The notes: generated from the letters alone by a model not told the origin. A stretch of DNA of 48,716 nt from Microcoleus sp. LEGE 07076 (GCF_015207455.1 NZ_JADEWV010000022.1:1-48716); one strand, 5' to 3'. Positions 35,295 to 44,820 are shown, counted from the stretch's first letter. Made by a program: numbers and translations.

Positions 35295-36011
35295 AAATAA
35301 AATGTAAAATTCCCGATCGTACTTGCAACAGTCAAAGTTTTCTGCTTTCGGCTGCTTAATCCCGTTGAAAATTCCGACACACCCAACTTAACTATAATTT
35401 ACATTTTTTAATATTCTGACAATTTAATGATAATTTACTTGCTGTCTGGTAGCAAAATGCTGAGCCAGTCCAATCCGGGTAAGCTATAACAGAAGGAACA
35501 AGGAAGTTCGGCAACGGATTTCGTAAGGGCGGAAGGAGGGAAGAAGTCAAGCGTGAACAAGCAAGAAGACTTTAGTTATCGTCGCCACAGAAGTTAGAAG
35601 CAATCGAACGCAAGGATTTCAGCAATTAAGAACCTCCTAACCCTCAAGCGCCGTATTATGTGCGATCGAACAACCCCCATAAAATTTGTTTGTAGTGAGG
35701 AGGGAGAGAGTCCTGATAATATCGTTGTTGCATCGGAATCATAAAATCGAGTCAACAGTTAACAATCAACCATTCAGTTTTTCGACCCGCCCGTCAACAG
35801 TCAACAATTCCGGTATGAGTGCAACCAGAATTGATCTAAAATCACTAGGAATGTCAGTGTCTCTACAAATCAAATAGGACTGCTATATCAAACTATAGCA
35901 ATCCTGCAGGTTTAACAATTAAACGAATTTCACATCTAACTAAAGGTAGATTAATTTTATATTACTTACAAAATACCGCGACTGCAGCACAAAAACCCAA
36001 CACTCAAAAAA
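35295..36011. other. Gene-free stretch
   Basis: 717 bases. 35490-35560 is purine-rich (GGAACAAGGAAGTTCGGCAA and GGCGGAAGGAGGGAAG). Around 35750-35815 are near-repeats of TCAACAGT(T/C)AACAAT. A possible 63-codon frame at 35686 shows no family features and is not called. No RNA gene recognised. Confidence 0.5.
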
Positions 36012-36590
36012 CTAATCAGAAATTTCTAATTGCGAGATTGCATAGCGGGCGACAGTCAAACCAACTCTCGCCTGTTCTATTTCCGACAATTGGGCCCAAG
36101 GTCTTTTCTTTGCCCCAACCAATTCCACTTCCGAATCAGCCTCTCGCATTGCATAAGCCAAAGGACGCGCCAACACCTGCAAATCTTCCTCAGCCCACTG
36201 AGGCAAAATATTTAACACGCACTCTACCATTTGGTCAGCTAAAGATTGATACTTAACAGTTGCATTTTCGACGCTTTGAGCGATGCGGGTCAAAAAATCT
36301 TCAGGAACGCCAGTAAATTTATCGCACAAAAACTTTTGCAGTGCCCTCGTCAGCCAAACTTGTTCTAATTGCGCGAATAAAGCTTGCGACTTCTGGTCAA
36401 TATCGCTGTCGCTGAAGCAATCAGACAGTGAAAATTTTTGCTCTAAATCCGCCAAATAAGCTTCTGACTCAAGCTGTGCCGGATTCCAGGGATAAGCAAC
36501 ATCAGTCTGAACAACTGTGGCGAGCAGTTCCATCTCGGCATCAGGAAGCGAGTCGCCAAAATATTGAGAATCAGGAGGTTGGGTAGCCAT
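36012..36590 (-). CDS. Conserved-looking hypothetical protein
   Basis: 192 residues, acidic, soluble, predominantly helical, with no signal peptide. The mid-part has FTGVPEDFLTRIAQSVENAT and the C-terminal KKRPWAQLSEIEQARVGLTVA. I cannot assign a family. It lies 170 bases downstream of the CHAT-FHA gene on the same strand and may be expressed with it, so a shared process is possible but not shown. Confidence 0.7.
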   Translation of the reverse strand: MATQPPDSQYFGDSLPDAEMELLATVVQTDVAYPWNPAQLESEAYLADLEQKFSLSDCFSDSDIDQKSQALFAQLEQVWLTRALQKFLCDKFTGVPEDFLTRIAQSVENATVKYQSLADQMVECVLNILPQWAEEDLQVLARPLAYAMREADSEVELVGAKKRPWAQLSEIEQARVGLTVARYAISQLEISD

Positions 36591-36760
36591 GATGTAATAC
36601 CTAAATGGTTCAAGGAAAATAAAGAAAGTGGACTCTGCTAAGCGATAGTTAGGAGTTGCTAGCGGTAACTAACTCTTTTAACTTCAGACTTGCGACTTAA
36701 CGCCCAGAACTTTGCTGTGCCGACGATCGCCCATTGCCTTCTTTCTTCTACACCTGCACC

Positions 36761-38599
36761 TTAATTGGTTCCGCAATCAGTCTCACTGTAGCCAGAAGTT
36801 TTTGGAACCTCAATTGTGAACTCAAAAACCTGACCTTGAGAACTGCCAAATTTTAGCTGAGTGCCACTGTGCAACAGCCGTTCTTGATGGTGAACTCTTT
36901 GCCATCCATCAGGCCCCAAAACTAGAGTCCCGTAGCGAGAAAAATCGCGCAGGAAGTAGCTAGGTTCGCCCCGGCTATCTCCGATACTGTTGCGGCAGAA
37001 AATCTCGGCGTGTTTCTGAGAAACCCACTGTTCTCGAATCACTACGTCGTTGTCTTCCCAGCGTCCGACTCGAACCATCCCGGCGCGAATTTGCCAAACC
37101 TGATTGGTTGATTCGGTGGATTTGACATTGGGTCGATCGCGCCCCCGCAAATAAGCACAAGACGGCAAGCGTCCCAACCAAGTAGAAGAATTTAAAGGCA
37201 ATTCCGTTTTGAGGTCATCTACCGGCTCAGTCAGTTCACCGTCAAACTCCGGGTGCATATACAGCACCGGCAGCGTCCAAGCCGGTTGATTGAACTTGTA
37301 AAGTGTCAGTAGCTGCTGTCTGGCCACGGCGACGGCCCGATCGACCGACATCCGCCCGGCCAAAGCTTGAGCAAAAGTTTGGATAAAAGTCAAGGCCTCG
37401 CGATCGGCGATCGAGTCCCGCATCCCCAGCACCGCCGGCACTCCGTGATGGATCAGCACCTCAGCCAAACTGCTGCGGGCGATCGCCTGTTGCTGGCCGT
37501 TATTTGAGTGCAGCCTCTCCACCGCCGGCTGAGCACCCCAACAGGCATTAAACACCGCCAGCGTCACGCGGCACCGAACCAAAACCTGAGCCAGTTCAGT
37601 ACCGTTAATCGCCGTGTCCGGCCCCAAAAACAGCAAGCCGCCATCCGGTCCCGGTATCCCGTGGCCGGCGTAGAACAGAATATTGTAAGCTTGCGTTTCC
37701 AGCCGAGAAATTAGTTCGGCCGGAGTAGGTTCGATCAGAGTATCAACGCGAGTCGGAACGCTGATGTCGAAATATTTGCCACTGTCGTCGGTTTGAAAAG
37801 CACTTTCTAGAACGCCAGCGAGGGCGAAGGCTTCTGCTTCCAACTGCAAATGACGGTTATTGCCTCTGTCCAATTCAGAATTAGCACCGCGCCCGGGTTC
37901 TGCTTGTCCCAAAACTAGCAAAATGTTCAGCGACTCCGCAGGACGCAGCGGCCCCAAGGGTTCAACATTACTGGTAGTGCGGCTAAAAAGCAGTTGCTGC
38001 GACAGAGAAATCGCCGGTTGACCAGCTTGAGGCTGCATAATTTCCCAAGGCAAAGCAATTAAATAGGGTTCGCGCAAGTCTACGCGAACTCGCAGGGGTA
38101 GATTTTGCCCGATCGCGATACCTTTACTTTCCTGGAGACTGCCCTGAATCGGCCCTTCAAACAGCCACTGCCAAAGATCGATCCCCAAGTGCTGCATCAG
38201 GCGGCTGCTGTAGCTGGCCGGTGGCGCAGGCGGGTTCGGAGCGCCCCCGTTGTCCCACGCCCCTTGACTGAGGCGGATCGGCACAGAAGGCTTCGTTGCA
38301 GGTAGGTGTAGCGAGTTCTGGGTTCGTTTTTGAGTTTCTGCCAGTATATTCTGGTTGTTTTCCGGCGAGACGAAACTGCCATCAGGATTCAGGGGCAATT
38401 CGTGAATTGTCCCCGACGGAGAAAACATTTCCTGCCAAGCTTTCCAAGATTGGGACAGGGTATCTGGCCACATACAGTCGTGGTGAACGTACCCGCTCGG
38501 ATAGGGAGCTTGTAGAACCCAGGTGGCAAAATGGTTTGCCCCAGCGGTTCTCAGGCGAGCGATCGCTATACTGAGGCAAGGACTTTCAGGGCGCGCCAT
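36761..38599 (-). CDS. CHAT (caspase-like) protease with C-terminal FHA domain
   Basis: 612 residues. Residues about 200-465 form a CHAT domain: the catalytic dyad is H313 in LFYAGHGIPG and C353 in AVFNACWG, and the later SLAEVLIHHGVPAVLGMRDSIAD and AVAVARQQLLTLY are family marks. The N-terminal 200 residues (LRVRVDLREPYLIALPWEI) belong to the same type of protein. Residues about 500-605 are an FHA domain: VRVGRWEDNDVVI, WVSQKHAEIF, LRDFSRYGTLVLGPDG. FHA domains bind phospho-Thr, so a kinase-regulated cytoplasmic protease is suggested. Whether it has a partner substrate is unknown. Confidence 0.9.
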   Translation of the reverse strand: MARPESPCLSIAIARLRTAGANHFATWVLQAPYPSGYVHHDCMWPDTLSQSWKAWQEMFSPSGTIHELPLNPDGSFVSPENNQNILAETQKRTQNSLHLPATKPSVPIRLSQGAWDNGGAPNPPAPPASYSSRLMQHLGIDLWQWLFEGPIQGSLQESKGIAIGQNLPLRVRVDLREPYLIALPWEIMQPQAGQPAISLSQQLLFSRTTSNVEPLGPLRPAESLNILLVLGQAEPGRGANSELDRGNNRHLQLEAEAFALAGVLESAFQTDDSGKYFDISVPTRVDTLIEPTPAELISRLETQAYNILFYAGHGIPGPDGGLLFLGPDTAINGTELAQVLVRCRVTLAVFNACWGAQPAVERLHSNNGQQQAIARSSLAEVLIHHGVPAVLGMRDSIADREALTFIQTFAQALAGRMSVDRAVAVARQQLLTLYKFNQPAWTLPVLYMHPEFDGELTEPVDDLKTELPLNSSTWLGRLPSCAYLRGRDRPNVKSTESTNQVWQIRAGMVRVGRWEDNDVVIREQWVSQKHAEIFCRNSIGDSRGEPSYFLRDFSRYGTLVLGPDGWQRVHHQERLLHSGTQLKFGSSQGQVFEFTIEVPKTSGYSETDCGTN

Positions 38600-38701
38600 C
38601 TTACGACTCTGGATATAAGGGCTAATCTAGTTTATCTATTCGTAGTTTATCGGGTTTGGGGCGCGATCGAGCGCGAGAGATTGCTTGATGAGTGTTTAAT
38701 T

Positions 38702-39841
38702 TTATCTGCAGCCCAAAAATTTCTCTAAATTCGGTACATCCACCCAAGTTCCCGTAGCATTTGACTCCTGAGTCAAATCCATCAACAACTGAGAGTAAAC
38801 CCCTTCTTTCAGCGACGGTATCAACGATATCCCCGCATCTATTGCTTCTACCCACCTATCTACTACTCGAATAAACGCTGCAATTCTCCCGTCTGGATAA
38901 ACTTGAGGAAACTCCAATCTTTGAGGAATTTTGATTTCCGCTAAAGGTTCTCCACCTTGGGAACCCCACAACCGAAATCCGTGGACGTAATCTTGCTGGT
39001 TGTCGCTTCCGAGCACCAAAGTACCCTTGCTTCCGTAAATTTCTACCCAGTGTCCCCGCCCTTGATAAGTCACAGAACTCAAGCAAACTTGACAAAACGT
39101 TCCCCCGGCTAATTCCAGCATCAACGTGCAAGAATCATCTGCATCTACTGGTTTTAACTTTCCCTCTTCATGCGGATCTGGCCGCGCTGAAATTCCTGTA
39201 ATCAATTGACCGCAAAGCCTCTGTACAGGGCCGAACAGCCAGCTAATATAATCAAAAACGTGAGAACCTGTCGCCCCCAAAACTCCGCCGCCCCGCTCTT
39301 TTTGCGCGTACCAATTCCAAGGGCGAGTTGGATCTGCGCGGCCCGACACCAACCAATCAATCTTAATTAAACGCTTTTCTCCGACATATCCTGCTGCTAA
39401 TAATTCTGCTAGCATTTGCCATGCGGGGATGAAGCGAAACTCAAAGTCCATTGTGGCAATTGCTCTGGAACCAATCTTGTTAAAATCGGTTTGAGATTCG
39501 CTGTTTGCTAATCGGTAAAGTTCCCTGGCTTCATAAGCTGTCAGGGCTGTGGGTTTTTCTAATAATAAATGTTTGCCTGCTTGCAATACGGTTTTTGCCA
39601 TTTCAAAATGCAAAAATGGCGGTGTGGAAATGCTGATGCCCGCTACTTCTGGGATGGCTGCTATATCGGCGATCGAGTTGCAAGCATAGGGGATGTTGTG
39701 GGTGCTGGCGATCGTCTTTGCTTTGTCTAAATTCCGGTGGTAAACAGCCACAACCTCTGTCCGGTGGTGTGCCTGGAATCCGGGAAGGTGCACTTTTTGA
39801 CCGAAACCCGTACCGACTACTGCAACGCCTATTTTTGACAT
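38702..39841 (-). CDS. Gfo/Idh/MocA family oxidoreductase
   Basis: 379 residues. Rossmann NAD(P)-binding start VAVVGTGFGQKVHLPGF, then GISISTPPFLHFEMAKTVLQAGKHLLLEKP with the family's EKP motif near residue 95, and a C-terminal alpha/beta domain with the WNWYAQKERGGGVLGATGSH signature (catalytic His). It oxidises or reduces a sugar or related polyol; substrate unknown. It is upstream of the CHAT gene by 102 bases and downstream of the heptad array, with no sign of operon. Confidence 0.93.
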   Translation of the reverse strand: MSKIGVAVVGTGFGQKVHLPGFQAHHRTEVVAVYHRNLDKAKTIASTHNIPYACNSIADIAAIPEVAGISISTPPFLHFEMAKTVLQAGKHLLLEKPTALTAYEARELYRLANSESQTDFNKIGSRAIATMDFEFRFIPAWQMLAELLAAGYVGEKRLIKIDWLVSGRADPTRPWNWYAQKERGGGVLGATGSHVFDYISWLFGPVQRLCGQLITGISARPDPHEEGKLKPVDADDSCTLMLELAGGTFCQVCLSSVTYQGRGHWVEIYGSKGTLVLGSDNQQDYVHGFRLWGSQGGEPLAEIKIPQRLEFPQVYPDGRIAAFIRVVDRWVEAIDAGISLIPSLKEGVYSQLLMDLTQESNATGTWVDVPNLEKFLGCR

Positions 39842-39852
39842 GATTTAATGAT

Positions 39853-39957
39853 TGTTGACTGTTGGCTGTTGACTGTTGACTGTTGGCTGTTGACTGTTGA
39901 CTGTTGGCTGTTGGCTGTTGACTGTTGGCTGTTAACTGTTAACTGTTAGTTGTTAGT
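39853..39957. repeat. Heptanucleotide array, 15 units
   Basis: Fifteen uninterrupted heptamers: TGTTGAC and TGTTGGC alternate for eleven units, then TGTTAAC x2 and TGTTAGT x2. This is the STRR class of filamentous cyanobacteria. It lies just before the Gfo/Idh gene (minus), upstream of its start. Confidence 0.9.
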
Positions 39958-40002
39958 TGCTATTGGGAATTGAGAATTGGAAATTGGGAATTCGCAGCAA
40001 GT

Positions 40003-40086
40003 AACAACTAACCAATAACAACTAACCAATAACAACTAACCAATAACAACTAACCAATAACAACTAACCAATAACAACTAACTAAT
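40003..40086. repeat. 14-bp tandem array, 6 units
   Basis: Six copies of AACAACTAACCAAT, the last with one change; it ends 2 bases before the gshB stop codon. The unit is two heptads and is partly inverse-complementary to the right end of the preceding array (GTTAGTTGTTAGTT), so the region could fold into one long stem. Confidence 0.92.
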
Positions 40087-40088
40087 AA

Positions 40089-41048
40089 CTACTGACTAAC
40101 TACCCATTCAATTACTTTTTTGCCCAAACTAACCCCATTAAACAAGTCAATTTCTCTGATGCCTGTAGGGCTGGTGACATTAACTTCCGTGAGATAACCG
40201 CCGATGATATCAATGCCAACAAAGTACAGTCCGTCCCGTTGCAGCACTGGTTCTAACTGAGTGCAAATTTGATGTTCGCGATCGGTAATTTCTGTTTTTG
40301 CCACTCGGCCGCCGACGGCCATGTTGCCGCGAAATTCATTGCCGGTGGGAATGCGGTTGATAGCACCGATCGGCTTGCCGTTCAACAGTATAATCCGTTT
40401 ATCTCCCTCTTTTGCTTCCGGCAGATAAGTCTGAACCATGACTGGAATTAGACCTTGTTGAGTGCTAATTTCGACCAGGGAGTTGAGATTGCGATCGCCC
40501 GCCTCCAAGAACAAAATCCCCTCGCCAGCTTTCCCGCCCAATGGTTTAAGAACTGCCGCTCCTTTTTTCTCAACAAATTCCCGAATTACTCGCTTGTTTT
40601 GAGAAACAATTGTTTCGGGGATCGCTCCTTCAAATTGCAAAGCGTACATCTTTTCATTCGCCGCCCGCAATCCTTTGGGGCTGTTAACTACCAAAGTTTT
40701 CGCAGGATCGATGCTGTCTAGAAGGTAAGTAGCGTAGAGGTAAGGAATGTTGACAGGGGGGTCTGTCCGCATAAATACTGCGTCCATTGCTTCGAGAGGC
40801 GCGAAATTAGGCTGTTCTACCTCGTACCACACCTGAGCTGCCTCCCAGCGTCCCTCTATCTGTTTTACTGGGGTTAGTGTCACCCGACTGAGCATTCCCC
40901 AGGTTTTGCCGCCGATGACACTTAATTCGTTGGCTTGAGTCGCCCAAACTTCGTGACCCAATTCTTGAGCTGCCTCCATCAGCGCTACGCTGGTATCGTG
41001 TCCTGGAATTAGTCGCGCGAGGGGATCGATGATGAATGCAAATTTCAT
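40089..41048 (-). CDS. gshB: Glutathione synthetase
   Basis: Joins gamma-glutamylcysteine and glycine with ATP to make glutathione. 319 residues, usual prokaryotic length. ATP-grasp marks: FMRTDPPVNIPYLYATYLLD, NSPKGLRAANEKMYALQF, AAVLKPLGGKAGEGILFLE, and LYFVGIDIIGGYLTEVNVTSPTG with metal ligands. It ends in the tandem array. grxC lies 60 bases upstream on the same strand, an order conserved in cyanobacteria, so redox defence is grouped. Confidence 0.97.
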   Translation of the reverse strand: MKFAFIIDPLARLIPGHDTSVALMEAAQELGHEVWATQANELSVIGGKTWGMLSRVTLTPVKQIEGRWEAAQVWYEVEQPNFAPLEAMDAVFMRTDPPVNIPYLYATYLLDSIDPAKTLVVNSPKGLRAANEKMYALQFEGAIPETIVSQNKRVIREFVEKKGAAVLKPLGGKAGEGILFLEAGDRNLNSLVEISTQQGLIPVMVQTYLPEAKEGDKRIILLNGKPIGAINRIPTGNEFRGNMAVGGRVAKTEITDREHQICTQLEPVLQRDGLYFVGIDIIGGYLTEVNVTSPTGIREIDLFNGVSLGKKVIEWVVSQ

Positions 41049-41108
41049 TGTCAGTTGGCACTTATGAATTGGTCTGAGGAAATTTTGGCAAGCGATCTCG
41101 ACTAATTT

Positions 41109-41369
41109 TTATTTGACCAGCAGCGGGTCTAGTTTGCCTTGAGCTTCGAGTGCGTGGATTTCGTCGCAGCCGCCTATGTGTTGGTCGTTAATGAATATTT
41201 GGGGCAGGGTGCGACCTCCGTTGGCTCGATCGGTCATTTGAGCTCGTGCTGCTTGATCTCCGTCGATCGCGTACTCTGTAAAATCTACCCCTTTTTGCTT
41301 CAGCAGTGCTTTGGCACGAATGCAAAACGGGCAGGTTCTCCAAGTGTAAATTTCTACTTTAGGGGTCAT
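41109..41369 (-). CDS. grxC: Glutaredoxin 3
   Basis: 86 residues from ATG 41369 (MTPKVEIYTWRTCPFCIRAK). The active site is CPFC; RTLPQIFIND with cis-Pro and GGCDEIHALEAQGKLDPLL bind glutathione. It reduces protein disulfides with glutathione made by the next gene. An upstream in-frame TTG at 41390 is not preferred: the family starts at MTPKVEIY. First gene of the grxC-gshB unit. Confidence 0.96.
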   Translation of the reverse strand: MTPKVEIYTWRTCPFCIRAKALLKQKGVDFTEYAIDGDQAARAQMTDRANGGRTLPQIFINDQHIGGCDEIHALEAQGKLDPLLVK

Positions 41370-41562
41370 CGGACGCTCAAACAATAACAATATTTTTTTA
41401 TTGTAATCTTAACCAATCTTCTTTTAATTTTTATATAGTTGGAGCCAACAAGCTGTAAATTTAATTTATACAATTTTTTTAACTTTACTTAAAGATACAA
41501 AAATATCCGCTTTTCTAGAAACGGAGAGATTGTGTAAACAATCAGCACGACGGTACGCCAGC

Positions 41563-42126
41563 CTACCGCGGCTGACCGACCTGCTTGTTTCGTTTTCTGC
41601 CGGAACAGATGATTCCTACCCCTGTCGCCAGGAGTGCTGCAACAGTACCCGGTTCTGGGATAGATGTTGCTCTGGGGATTTTGGCGGCGTTTGTGTAGAT
41701 GTTTTGAAATGTCGGTGTCGTCGCTATGGGCACTGACGGTGGGGCTGGCGCGATCGGGTTTTGGATCGTCGCCGCAGGTACATCGATTTCGGGCAATAGC
41801 GGAATCAGGTTTGGTGTTGGTGCTGGCGATTCGACTGCTGGCGCCGCTGCAGGTTCTACTATGGGGGCCGGCGATTCGACTATCGGCAATTGCGGTACCG
41901 GGTCTGGTGTTGCAGGCGATTTCTGTATGGGAGATCCCTGGAATCCTGTTGATGAGGTTGGTGATTTCGGGCTGGGGGAACTGTTAGGCACGCAGTCACT
42001 TGAAAAGTTTCCTGGCCCGCACACATCGACTGCTGCACCCGCCGGAGGAGCTGCTGCTAGGTAGTAGAACCCTGTTGCCATTGTGGCAGAGAGTCCTATT
42101 GCTAATTTTGCCAGTGGCGTACACAT
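41563..42126 (-). CDS. PEP-CTERM sorting domain protein
   Basis: 187 residues with an N-terminal signal peptide (LAKLAIGLSATMATGFYYLA, AAPPAGAA cleavage region), a Pro/Ala/Ser-rich low-complexity body of about 120 residues, and a C-terminal PEP-CTERM: SIPEPGTVAALLATGVGIIC followed by SGRKRNKQ. It should be exported and handled by exosortase (EpsH family). No function beyond surface delivery is apparent. No exosortase gene in the window. Confidence 0.9.
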   Translation of the reverse strand: MCTPLAKLAIGLSATMATGFYYLAAAPPAGAAVDVCGPGNFSSDCVPNSSPSPKSPTSSTGFQGSPIQKSPATPDPVPQLPIVESPAPIVEPAAAPAVESPAPTPNLIPLLPEIDVPAATIQNPIAPAPPSVPIATTPTFQNIYTNAAKIPRATSIPEPGTVAALLATGVGIICSGRKRNKQVGQPR

Positions 42127-42636
42127 AACTATTGAGTTAAAAAGTGGTAAAATCGGAAATTGGAGATAGTGCTAGAGATGAGCGCTGCCGGGGGGCAAGG
42201 ATTTTAGAGTTCTTGCAATCAATTGATGTTTTCTCTCGCGTGCGCCTTTAAATTATAGTATAGCGCTTGAGGAGAGAGCCCAAACACTTTAATCATCTTA
42301 TTCTCTTTCACCTGGAAGTCGCGAACCTCGTGGTCGGCACTAGGTCAATACTTAGTGATTTGCACTCAGTGAACCAACATCTTTTGGTAAGCTCTCAACC
42401 AACAGCCGTTACAGCCATTAACAAAGAGTTTTTTTACCAGCAGTACCGCCGCCTCCTGAAATTAAGTATTTAACCGGTAGCAAACAGGCTCTACATTATC
42501 ATCTCTACATTATCATCGTAGTTGGCAATGCACAATCGGACTACTCTTTTATAGTCTCATGCTTCGACAATTACTGTCCTCAGTATATGTACGTGTATTC
42601 CAGAATGTCAACTACTTAAAGGCAATATTTAAGTAT
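42127..42636. other. Gene-free stretch
   Basis: 510 bases with no supported ORF. 42489-42516 is a perfect 14-bp tandem pair (CTCTACATTATCAT). It must hold the promoter of the PEP-CTERM gene. No RNA gene seen. Confidence 0.55.
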
Positions 42637-44439
42637 TTACCGAGGGTAGAGGGCGTATTGAATGAGTTGAGCTAGTCGATGGCGGAGAGTTTCCATCCCC
42701 AGACCTTTGGCGGCGGAAATAAATACCGCTTGAGGAAACTCTTCTCGGGCGAGGGCGAGAGTATCTTCATCTACGGCATCGATTTTGTTAAAAGCGACAA
42801 GGGCTGGCCCGGGAGTTACGGGCATATCTGTCAAAATATTCATGACCGATCGAATTTGGCTCTGCCATGCGGGATGGGAGAGATCGACGAGGTGCAGCAA
42901 AGCATCGGCGTCTGTGACTTCTTCGAGGGTAGCCCGAAAAGCGTCGATCAAGGATGGGGGCAGTTCGCGAATAAAGCCCACTGTATCTGTGAGGACGATC
43001 GACAAAGGTTCCCCGCCTCCGTCGTCAGGAATTCTCAACCGTCGGGTGGTAGGGTCGAGGGTGGCAAATAATTGGTCGGCGGCGTAAACCTCGGAATTGG
43101 TGAGCAGGTTGAGCAGAGTGGATTTACCGGCGTTTGTGTACCCGACGATCGCGACTGAGGGTACATCGTGGTGGTGCCGGTTCTGTCGCAGCCGGAAGCG
43201 GTGGGCGAGCAGTTGATTTACTTCTTGCTGCAATCGAGTAATGCGTTTGGCGATCGTCCGCCGTTCTGTTTCGAGTTTAGTTTCCCCAGGGCCTCTGGTA
43301 CCGATGCCCCCGCCCTGTTTTGACATTGCCTGACCGATCCCTCTGAGCCGGGGTAGGGTGTATTGTAGCTGAGCGAGTTCGACTTGCAATTTACCTTCGC
43401 TCGATCGCGCTCTTTGGGCAAAAATATCGAGAATTACCTCTGTGCGATCGACTACGCGGATACCTAAAAGAGTTTCCAAGTTCCGTATTTGTGCTGGTGA
43501 CAAGTCGCGATCGAATACTACCAGGTTAGCGCTAACCGTCTGAGCGGTGAGGGAAATTTCCTGAACTTTGCCTTCGCCGACGACTGTCTGAGGATGGGGG
43601 CGCGATCGTTTTTGACGCACTGTTTGCAGTACCTGACCCCCGGCGCTTTCAACCAGTCGCGTGATTTCTGCGAGTCCGTCCTCAAAATCCAGCAGAGTCA
43701 TGTGCTGAGTCATGACACCCACCAGCAGAACTTTGTCTTGGTCTGCATCTACCTGCTTAGCGACAAACTCTGCTTGAAACTCTGCTTCGAGTCCTTCCAC
43801 CAACTCCTGAAAATCTTGGTCTGCGAGCTCGTCCAAACTCAGCGGTTCTGATATTTGCCAGGGAAAGTGTTGACTTTTGATTGGTGAGTTTTGAATTGAA
43901 GACTCTTCTATTTCATCAGTTTCATCAGTTGAAGCTGCTTGTAACTGAGCGCTCAACACGGAAAACTCAAAATTTGGCTGGTCTCCCTGGGGTATCAGGT
44001 GAGCGAGATAAGTTTGTTGGATGTAACCTGTCCCACCGCCGCCGCGGCGCTGAAATCCTCCGCCCGTCAGCGTCAGCCAAACCAGGGCATCGAGGCGCTG
44101 AATTGTCATTGCTGTGAGAGCTGCTTCGCTTGGGGTTTCTGGCTTCAGGTGGGTGGCGATGCAGCGAATGCCGCTGAGGCGACCTCCACCGTAGCGGGGC
44201 AATTCTAGGGGCGCAATCTGGGTTTGGCGGGGTGTACCGACGCCGACGCGGATTACTTGTCCGCGGCGGTTGATGTAGGTGCAGATTGGTTTGTCGATTT
44301 CGGTGCTGATGGCGGCGACGCGCTGGGCAAATTCTGCCGTGGTGATGCGATCGCCCGGTAGTCGCTGGTGGTAAAGCTTTTCGAGTTGCTTGAGCTGGCT
44401 GGACTTTAAACCTTGAAGATTGCCGTAGATGGTTTCGAT
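42637..44439 (-). CDS. hflX: GTPase HflX, apparent ATC start
   Basis: Ribosome-associated GTPase that splits stalled or stressed ribosomes. G motifs: GYTNAGKSTLLN, DTVGFIRELPPSLIDAF, and NKID; the HflX N-domain SKQGGGIGTRGPGETKLETE is present. The first ATG/GTG/TTG codon in the frame is TTG 44202, but conserved HflX sequence reads for another 79 codons upstream (TIYGNLQGLKSSQLKQL, RQTQIAPLELPRYGGGRLSG), and no ATG, GTG or TTG lies between there and the in-frame stop (TAA about 15 codons before). GAGGGAG (44454-44448) is 8 bases before ATC 44439, giving I/M-E-T-I-Y-G-N, a normal HflX start. Length 600 with that start. Confidence 0.93.
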   Translation of the reverse strand: METIYGNLQGLKSSQLKQLEKLYHQRLPGDRITTAEFAQRVAAISTEIDKPICTYINRRGQVIRVGVGTPRQTQIAPLELPRYGGGRLSGIRCIATHLKPETPSEAALTAMTIQRLDALVWLTLTGGGFQRRGGGGTGYIQQTYLAHLIPQGDQPNFEFSVLSAQLQAASTDETDEIEESSIQNSPIKSQHFPWQISEPLSLDELADQDFQELVEGLEAEFQAEFVAKQVDADQDKVLLVGVMTQHMTLLDFEDGLAEITRLVESAGGQVLQTVRQKRSRPHPQTVVGEGKVQEISLTAQTVSANLVVFDRDLSPAQIRNLETLLGIRVVDRTEVILDIFAQRARSSEGKLQVELAQLQYTLPRLRGIGQAMSKQGGGIGTRGPGETKLETERRTIAKRITRLQQEVNQLLAHRFRLRQNRHHHDVPSVAIVGYTNAGKSTLLNLLTNSEVYAADQLFATLDPTTRRLRIPDDGGGEPLSIVLTDTVGFIRELPPSLIDAFRATLEEVTDADALLHLVDLSHPAWQSQIRSVMNILTDMPVTPGPALVAFNKIDAVDEDTLALAREEFPQAVFISAAKGLGMETLRHRLAQLIQYALYPR

Positions 44440-44820
44440 AACTGTTTCTCCCTCGCGCTCTGTCGATCTTATATTTTACTTATCTCAAGGGCGATCGTGG
44501 TGTGGTTTGCCGTTTAAGTATACTAAATTTTCTGGCCTCTAGGCTCTGGCTAATTCTGTTCGGGTGACTCAAAAGCCCCGCTGTTGGTGACTGCCGGATC
44601 CAAAAGGCTGTTCACAGCAGCCATCTCAAGTTGCGGTGGTTTTTAGTATTTAAAGATACAGGCGATCGATCAAAAAAACATTTTAACAAAACTTAACACA
44701 TATTTTGTGTTTCAAAATCCTCCTTTAGACTTGTGTTTATCTTGAGCCTAAAGGCAGATAACCAACGAGAAAATAGGTCGTTACTATGACAGGGTAAAGA
44801 TTGTTAAGGAATGTAAAAAC
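44440..44820. other. Divergent upstream region of hflX and hli
   Basis: 381 bases, no ORF. The GAGGGAG ribosome site of hflX is at 44448-44454. Its right part is A/T-rich (TTAACAAAACTTAACACATA) and should carry the hli promoter. Confidence 0.55.
44448..44454 (-). promoter_or_regulatory. Ribosome binding site that fixes the hflX start
   Basis: GAGGGAG on the minus strand, 8 bases before ATC 44439-44437. It is the best Shine-Dalgarno near the conserved N-terminus, and no usual start codon is at the right distance. Confidence 0.7.

Noticed and set aside
35686-35877. 63-codon ORF in the 35.3-36.0 kb spacer
   Set aside because: It runs through repeat-like TCAACAGT sequence and shows no domain or ribosome site.
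40003-40086. CRISPR array
   Set aside because: The 14-bp units are contiguous with no spacers, so it is a tandem repeat, not a CRISPR.
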